Positions 59,545 to 64,000 of a DNA stretch of 64,000 nucleotides are shown in pieces. The stretch is from contig JAURER010000008.1 of assembly GCA_030827315.1 (NCBI GenBank), positions 1 to 64,000 of the forward strand. Reading direction: 5' to 3'. The translations under genes and the position numbers were made by a program. The notes below the pieces were generated by a model, which had not been told where the DNA came from, ran no database searches, and was given only the letters and a program-made list of their open reading frames with translations. Each line of letters opens with the position of its first letter. Position 1 is the stretch's first letter. The DNA comes from Gemmatimonadota bacterium (GTDB lineage: Bacteria > Gemmatimonadota > Gemmatimonadetes > Longimicrobiales > Gaopeijiaceae).

Positions 59545-61782
59545 GTGGCTGAGACGGCGAGAGTGGCGCACGACGAGGAGATCACCGGGCACGGTTTCGG
59601 CACCGCCCCGGTCTTCCTGGCCAGCATCAGCACGATCCTTGGCGCCGTCATGTTCCTGCGTTTCGGCTATGCGGTCGGGCACACGGGCCTGCTCGGGGCG
59701 CTGATCATCATTCTGCTCGGGCACGCGGTGACGGTCCCGACTGCGCTGGCCATCGCCGAGATCGCGACGAACCGGCGCGTGGAAGGCGGGGGCGAGTACT
59801 TCATCATCTCCCGATCCTTCGGAACGACGATCGGCGGTGCCATCGGCATCAGCCTCTATCTCTCGCAGGCCATCTCCGTGGCGTTCTACATGATCGCGTT
59901 TGCGGAGGCGTTTCAGCCGCTGGCGGGATGGTTCGAGACGACCGCCGGCTTCGCGTTCGACCCACGGATCGTGTCGCTGCCCGCGACGCTACTGCTGTTG
60001 GGCGTCGTACTCCACAAGGGCGCCGACCTCGGCGTGAAGGCGCTCTGGGTGGTGGCGAGCATCCTGGCCGTTTCGCTGGCCTTCTTCTTCCTGGGCACGG
60101 GGCCCGCGGAGATCCGGCCCGAATCGGTCGGCATCTTCTCTGACCTTCCGAACCGCGACCCGTTCATGCTGGTCTTCGCGATCGTCTTCCCGGCCTTCAC
60201 CGGGATGACGGCCGGCGTGGGTCTATCCGGAGACCTGGCCCAGCCACGCAAGTCGATCCCGCTCGGGATCATGACGGCCACCTTCGCCGGCATGATCATC
60301 TACGTACTCGTGGTCTGGAAGCTGGCGGTTTCGGCGAACGCGCAGGAACTCGCGGGTGACTACCTCATCATGGGGCGGATCTCCCTGTGGGCGCCGATCA
60401 TCCCCATCGGACTCGCGTGTGCGACCATCTCTTCGGCGATCGGGTCCATTCTGGTCGCTCCGAGGACGCTCCAGGCCCTCGGGGCCGATTCCGTGGTTCC
60501 ACGCCCCCGGCTCAACGAGTTCGTCGCCGCCGGCGTGGGGGAGGCCAACGAGCCCCGCAACGCGACGCTCGTCACGTCGGCGATCGCCCTCGTGTTCGTC
60601 CTGCTGGGCAACGTGGACATGGTGGCGCGGATCGTCTCGATGTTCTTCATGGTCACCTACGGGGCGCTCTGCGCGATCTCGTTCCTGGAGCACTTCGCGG
60701 CCCGCCCGTCGTACCGTCCGAGCTTTCGGTCCAAGTGGTACCTGAGCCTGATCGGCGCGATCATGTGCCTCGTGCTCATGCTCCAGATGGACCTCCTCTT
60801 CGCGGTGGCCTCCATCGGGGTGATGGCCGGGCTGTACTCCGTCATCCGGCGCAGCCGGAAGGGCACGGACGACCTCGCGCAGATTTTCCAGGGTGTCATG
60901 ACCCAGGCGACGCGGCACCTTCAGGTGCGGCTCCAGAAGATGCCACCCAACGACTGGCGGCCCAGCGTCATCATGATCTCGTCGCGGACCTTCGATCGCT
61001 CGGCACCCCTCCAGCTGCTCGAGTGGCTCTGCCACAGGTATGGCTTTGGAACCTACTTCCACTACATCTCCGGTCGTCTGAGCGAGCAGAACTTCGCTGC
61101 GAGCGAAGAAGTCCGTGGTCGGCTCATTCAGGCGATGCGGGAGCGCAAGGGCGCGATCTACATGGATGCGGTCATCAGCCCGTCTATGACCTCGGCGCTC
61201 GGTCAGGGTCTCCAGATGCCCGGCATCTCGGGAATGGAGAACAATGCGCTCCTGATGGAGTTCGGTCGCCACGATCCCCCGAAGGTGCTCGACGAGGTGG
61301 TCGACGGGATGATTCTGGCGGGGGTGCCGCGGATGGACCGGCTGGTGCTGCGACACGGCGACAACTTCTTCGGCACGAGGAAGAACATCCACGTCTGGCT
61401 CACCTGGCACGACGCGCGCAACGCCAACCTGATGATTCTCCTGTCGTACATCCTGCTTGGCCACAGGGACTGGAAGGGCGCCGAAGTCAGCCTTTTCGCG
61501 GCGTACCCACGCAAGGACGTGCGAGAGCGGGCCGCCGACATCCACGAAATGATCGCCGAGGGCCGTCTGCTCATCAGCGAAAAGAACGTGATGGTGATCC
61601 CGACGGACGACTCGATCGACTTCGAACGGCTCGTCGAGGCACGCTCGTCGATGGCGGACCTGGTGCTCATCGGCTTCACGGACGCCAAGCTCAAGCACCG
61701 CAGAGGCGAGGTGTTCCAGCGGTTCCCCGAGCTGAGGGACGTACTCTTCGTCTCGGCCGAGGACACGATCTTCATCGACTGA
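59545..61782 (+). CDS. Prokaryotic cation-chloride cotransporter (SLC12-like)
   Basis: A 745-aa transporter with an N-terminal APC-fold domain of twelve TM segments and a 270-residue C-terminal domain, like eukaryotic NKCC/KCC and their bacterial homologues. It starts at a GTG. Signatures: GTAPVFLASISTILGAVMFLRFGYAVGHTGLLG (TM1, unwound GAxMFLR as in SLC12), GGGEYFIISRSFGTTIGGAIGISLYLSQAISVAFYMIAF, FPAFTGMTAGVGLSGDLAQPRKSIPLG and YGALCAISFLEHFAARPSYRP. The C-terminal region WRPSVIMISSRTFDRS, then LIQAMRERKGAIYMDAV and RLVEARSSMADLVLIGF resemble the CCC cytoplasmic domain with its universal-stress-like fold. It should carry Cl- with Na+ or K+. The ChaN-like gene follows 19 bases downstream. 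Confidence 0.85.
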   Translation: MAETARVAHDEEITGHGFGTAPVFLASISTILGAVMFLRFGYAVGHTGLLGALIIILLGHAVTVPTALAIAEIATNRRVEGGGEYFIISRSFGTTIGGAIGISLYLSQAISVAFYMIAFAEAFQPLAGWFETTAGFAFDPRIVSLPATLLLLGVVLHKGADLGVKALWVVASILAVSLAFFFLGTGPAEIRPESVGIFSDLPNRDPFMLVFAIVFPAFTGMTAGVGLSGDLAQPRKSIPLGIMTATFAGMIIYVLVVWKLAVSANAQELAGDYLIMGRISLWAPIIPIGLACATISSAIGSILVAPRTLQALGADSVVPRPRLNEFVAAGVGEANEPRNATLVTSAIALVFVLLGNVDMVARIVSMFFMVTYGALCAISFLEHFAARPSYRPSFRSKWYLSLIGAIMCLVLMLQMDLLFAVASIGVMAGLYSVIRRSRKGTDDLAQIFQGVMTQATRHLQVRLQKMPPNDWRPSVIMISSRTFDRSAPLQLLEWLCHRYGFGTYFHYISGRLSEQNFAASEEVRGRLIQAMRERKGAIYMDAVISPSMTSALGQGLQMPGISGMENNALLMEFGRHDPPKVLDEVVDGMILAGVPRMDRLVLRHGDNFFGTRKNIHVWLTWHDARNANLMILLSYILLGHRDWKGAEVSLFAAYPRKDVRERAADIHEMIAEGRLLISEKNVMVIPTDDSIDFERLVEARSSMADLVLIGFTDAKLKHRRGEVFQRFPELRDVLFVSAEDTIFID

Positions 61783-61801
61783 CCCGTCCGCCGAGGCTCC
61801 C

Positions 61802-62896
61802 ATGCGCTCGTTCTTCCGCACGCTCCTGCACGCCATCGCGTTCACACCGTTCGCGACCGGGGTCGCGACGTCTGGCGTTCTCTTCGCGCAGGAGGAAGGG
61901 CACGGGTCACGGACTCCACTGCTCCCGGACGTCACACAGGACGTCGACTACCGCATCTACGACCGTCAGGGACGGCTCACGTCGCTCGGCGCCATCGTCG
62001 AGGCGGCGCGCAGTGCCGACGCGGTGCTCGTCGGCGAGGAGCATGACGACATGGTGGGGCACGCCTTCCAGGGCCAGCTTCTCCTGTCGCTGATTCACGA
62101 GATCGGTGGCCCGTCGGGCGGCCTTCGGCAGGTCGTCTTCTCGATGGAGATGTTCGAGCGTGACGTGCAGTACGTGCTCGACGAATATCTGGCCGGACTC
62201 ATCTCGGAAGAGCACTTCCTGAACAGTGCGCGCCCGTGGCCCGAGTACGAGGCCCGGTACCGTCCACTCGTCGAAATCGCGCGCGCTGCGGGCGTGCCCA
62301 TCGTGGCGGCCAACGCGCCCCGCCGGTACGTGAGCCGCGTGACCGCCAGCGGGCCCCAGGCCCTCGAAGACCTCTCCGAACTCGCTCGTTCCTACCTGCC
62401 GCCGCTACCGTACCCCGGGCCTTCGCGCATCTACCGTGAGCAGTGGGACGCGCTCATGACTCAGGCGATGCAGGCCGCGGGCGACGAAGACGCGTTGGTG
62501 GCGGGCGAAGAGTCCAGCGGCGGGGACTCTCCCATGGCTGGCGGAGAGGATGGGGACGAGTTGGCGGCCGGCCCGGATCACGGGTCCTATGCCATGAGTC
62601 CCAACGTCATCCAGTCTCAGGCGCTGTGGGATGCGGCGATGGGACACGCCGTCGCCGAGGCCCTGGTCCGAAACATGGGCGCGCTGGTGCTGCACATCGC
62701 GGGGTCGTTCCACATCGAGAAGGGGACCGGGGTCCCCGAACGGATCGCCGACTACCGTCCCGGAACGCGCGTCGTCTCGGTGGTGATGACCGGCGTGGAG
62801 GACATCGGCGCGTGGTCGGAGGAGGAGCACGCCGACCTCGGGGACTTCGTCGTGCTCACCCGATCGGCGAACGGAGAGGGGGCCGACCCTCGCTGA
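61802..62896 (+). CDS. ChaN-like heme-binding family lipoprotein
   Basis: A 364-aa exported protein of the ChaN/DUF399 family. A signal peptide spans about residues 1-29 (ending VLFAQEE). Family features are VLVGEEHDDMVGHAFQGQLLLSLI, FSMEMFERDVQYVLDEYLAGLISEEHFL, ARPWPEYEARYRPLVEIARAAGVPIVAANAPRRYVSRV, and QSQALWDAAMGHAVAEALV with IAGSFHIEKGTGVPERI near the end. A low-complexity acidic insert (GEESSGGDSPMAGGEDGDELAAGP) lies before it. Some members bind heme and are lipoproteins; here no lipobox is visible. It is likely cotranscribed with the SLC12-type transporter. Its 3' end overlaps the convergent barrel-protein gene by 41 bases. Confidence 0.82.
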   Translation: MRSFFRTLLHAIAFTPFATGVATSGVLFAQEEGHGSRTPLLPDVTQDVDYRIYDRQGRLTSLGAIVEAARSADAVLVGEEHDDMVGHAFQGQLLLSLIHEIGGPSGGLRQVVFSMEMFERDVQYVLDEYLAGLISEEHFLNSARPWPEYEARYRPLVEIARAAGVPIVAANAPRRYVSRVTASGPQALEDLSELARSYLPPLPYPGPSRIYREQWDALMTQAMQAAGDEDALVAGEESSGGDSPMAGGEDGDELAAGPDHGSYAMSPNVIQSQALWDAAMGHAVAEALVRNMGALVLHIAGSFHIEKGTGVPERIADYRPGTRVVSVVMTGVEDIGAWSEEEHADLGDFVVLTRSANGEGADPR

Positions 62897-63476
62897 AGCC
62901 CCGTGCGCTCGGCCGGATCGCCCGCCATAGCGGGTAGCTCAGACCGAGCGTGAGCGTATTCGGCGAGTATTCCGAGCCACGAAGGAACGTCCAGCGGAGT
63001 GCCGCGGCCAGTTGCAGGGGCCCGATCGTGGTCCGTCCACCGACGAGGAGATTGTAACCGAAGTACGTCTCCCTGAGATCGCGCGCGTTCGGGGCTCCGC
63101 CGTAGGGAGAGTTGCGCCATCCCACGCCTGCGCCGAGAAACACGCCGCCCCTTGGACCCTGCGGGACGAAGAGGACGTCGGCGTTGTACTGCCAGTCCTT
63201 CGTGTTGGGAAGCCAGACGACGTCCGCACTCGGCACCACTTCGACCATCCCGCTGCGCAGCACCGGAATCCGCAGCTCGCCACCGAGCACGCTTCCGTTG
63301 CCGATGAGGTCCTGCTGCCATCCGGCCCGGATACCCACGGCAACGGGGGCCCAGCGCGGGGTCACCGGCTGCGCCCGGCCACGGCGGACCTGAGCCTCGG
63401 CGGACGAGGAGAACAGGGCAAGCGCCGCGATCAGTGCGACGACGAGACGGACGGTCGGCATGAAGGGTCGGATCAT
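62856..63476 (-). CDS. Outer-membrane beta-barrel protein
   Basis: A 206-aa exported protein with a signal peptide ending in SSAEAQ (about residue 29); an ATG at 63461 is an alternative start. The mature region shows aromatic-flanked strands (VAVGIRAGWQQDLIG, VLGGELRIPVLRSGMVEVVPSADVVWLP, YNADVLFVPQG, GVFLGAGVGWR, ETYFGYNLLVGGRTTIGPLQLAAALRWTFL, LTLGLSYPLW), typical of an 8-stranded outer-membrane barrel. The C-terminal tail (SARGFSEGRPPLRSPIG) continues past the barrel. No specific family is recognised. The stop lies inside the convergent ChaN-like gene (41-base overlap). Confidence 0.72.
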   Translation of the reverse strand: MIRPFMPTVRLVVALIAALALFSSSAEAQVRRGRAQPVTPRWAPVAVGIRAGWQQDLIGNGSVLGGELRIPVLRSGMVEVVPSADVVWLPNTKDWQYNADVLFVPQGPRGGVFLGAGVGWRNSPYGGAPNARDLRETYFGYNLLVGGRTTIGPLQLAAALRWTFLRGSEYSPNTLTLGLSYPLWRAIRPSARGFSEGRPPLRSPIG

Positions 63477-63708
63477 GCCCCTACCATACGTCGACGGCGG
63501 CCCGGGTTAAAGTCTCCTGGGGCGTAACCCGTCCGTGATGGGGCTCCACGAACTGCTCATGCCCGACGTACGTGTCGGAATCCTCGACACTGGGCACCAG
63601 ACCGCTGAGCGCGTCGGACCCGTCGCTGTAATCTGCCTCGCACATGACGCCCGCCGAGGCCGGCATCAGCGACTCGCCGACGTGCGGCCGTACGGGTGCA
63701 CAGGCAGG
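63477..63708. other. Intergenic region with unsupported 61-aa ORF
   Basis: This 232-base gap lies between two minus-strand genes. One 61-aa minus ORF (63481-63666, beginning MPASAGVMCEAD) has no recognisable motif or good ribosome-binding site, so I do not call it. The plus ORF over this region is antisense shadow. A promoter for the barrel gene must lie here. Confidence 0.45.
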
Positions 63709-64000
63709 TCACTGGATGCGGATACGGTCCTCGGCCACGGCCTTCAGGATGTCCTGAGAGGTGACGATCCCGAGCAGCTCTTCGCTCTCCACGACGAGGG
63801 CGCGATGGATGCGTCCCCGCACGAGGAACTCGCAGAGATCGGGCACCGGCATGTCCGGCCCCACCGAGAAGGTGACCGGCGTCATGACGTCGCCGACCGA
63901 GACCGCGTCGAAGGACGTCTCGGGAAGCTGATCGAGAAGCTCGGTTGCCTGGAACGGGGAGTCTTCCGGTAGGAAGAAGCCGAGGGCGTCCGGCTCCAGC
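63709..64000 (-). CDS. CBS-domain protein, C-terminal part
   Basis: Absent from the ORF track because its start lies beyond the right edge. The minus frame, open from the edge to a TGA at 63709-63711, gives 96 complete codons. They read LEPDALGFFLPEDSPFQ, then a CBS domain: VSVGDVMTPVTFSVGPDMPVPDLCEFLVRGRIHRALVVESEELLGIVTSQDILKAVAEDRI. The pattern VxDVMTPxxxxVxxDxxVxxxxxxMxxxxIxRxxVVxxxxLxGIVTxxDIL fits CBS domains, which bind adenine nucleotides. A first CBS copy may lie upstream. The fusion partner and function cannot be seen. Confidence 0.85.
   Translation of the reverse strand, partial: LEPDALGFFLPEDSPFQATELLDQLPETSFDAVSVGDVMTPVTFSVGPDMPVPDLCEFLVRGRIHRALVVESEELLGIVTSQDILKAVAEDRIRIQ

Noticed and set aside
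63535-63972. 145-aa plus ORF at the right edge
   Set aside because: The minus strand here encodes a clear CBS domain, so the plus ORF is a shadow.
1-64000. tRNA, rRNA, CRISPR, IS or phage genes
   Set aside because: I looked for tRNA T-loop-like motifs, repeat-spacer arrays, transposase motifs and long inverted repeats by eye and saw none. A formal search with tRNAscan-SE and ISfinder would be needed to exclude them.

Overview
The window is strongly GC-rich, densely coding, bacterial chromosomal DNA. It carries many exported proteins: Sec and Tat signal peptides, lipoproteins, a sortilin/VPS10 beta-propeller protein, amidohydrolases and a large HExxH lipoprotein protease. It also has TolC/RND efflux and outer-membrane barrel candidates, so the cell is diderm. 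This repertoire resembles soil or marine Gemmatimonadota. That placement is inference from gene content, since the window has no rRNA or tRNA. I see no insertion sequence, phage, integrase or CRISPR array. Long antisense ORFs are common in DNA of this composition and were treated as shadows. LAYOUT. 0-13 kb: an FmdB-like protein cut by the left edge, a secreted amidohydrolase, two small membrane proteins, an exported TPR protein, a SoxC/SoxD-type molybdoenzyme and cytochrome pair, a coupled pair encoding a large VPS10 protein and a secreted partner, and gamma-glutamyltransferase. 13-30 kb: NupC transporter, GroES-like protein and RsmB/RsmF-type methyltransferase on +; a tightly overlapping M28 peptidase - YfcC transporter - Nudix operon on -; a Tat-exported metallo-beta-lactamase-fold protein; an HExxH protease, YbaN, acyl-CoA ligase, creatininase-family hydrolase, GT-B-like protein, lactate permease, DUF2461 and PdxH. 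30.4-42.9 kb is a copper/silver homeostasis region: a broken CsoR/FrmR-type repressor, CopZ, CopA, then (after a cyclic-nucleotide-domain remnant, a YtcJ-type amidohydrolase and a DUF1232 protein) a His-rich exported protein, a CusC-B-A tripartite pump and an NTF2-like protein. CopZ/CopA would handle cytoplasmic Cu(I) and CusCBA the periplasmic metal. The promoter-proximal regions of both metal units carry a near-identical inverted repeat (CCGCCC-N4/5-GGGCGG), suggesting one regulator may once have controlled both. 42.9-53 kb is entirely on -: an MFS transporter, a Tat-exported HisC-like aminotransferase, a YchF-type ATPase, a dicarboxylate/cation symporter, a HEAT-repeat/cyclophilin fusion lipoprotein, and a compact operon of alpha-oxoamine synthase, ADC-like protein and PaaX regulator. 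53-64 kb: a trans-3-hydroxyproline dehydratase-like enzyme, a small secreted protein, DUF6526, MenH-like hydrolase, DHA2 exporter, a GspG-like small protein, a DUF1080-like secreted protein, a prokaryotic cation-chloride cotransporter followed by a ChaN-like protein, an outer-membrane barrel protein, and a CBS-domain protein cut by the right edge. MOST NOTABLE: the decayed CsoR gene beside an intact copZ-copA, the repeated operator-like palindrome before both metal units, the Tat-exported aminotransferase, the oxoamine synthase/ADC-like/PaaX operon, the orphan SoxCD pair and the prokaryotic SLC12-type transporter. No single locus is clearly a wholly new system.
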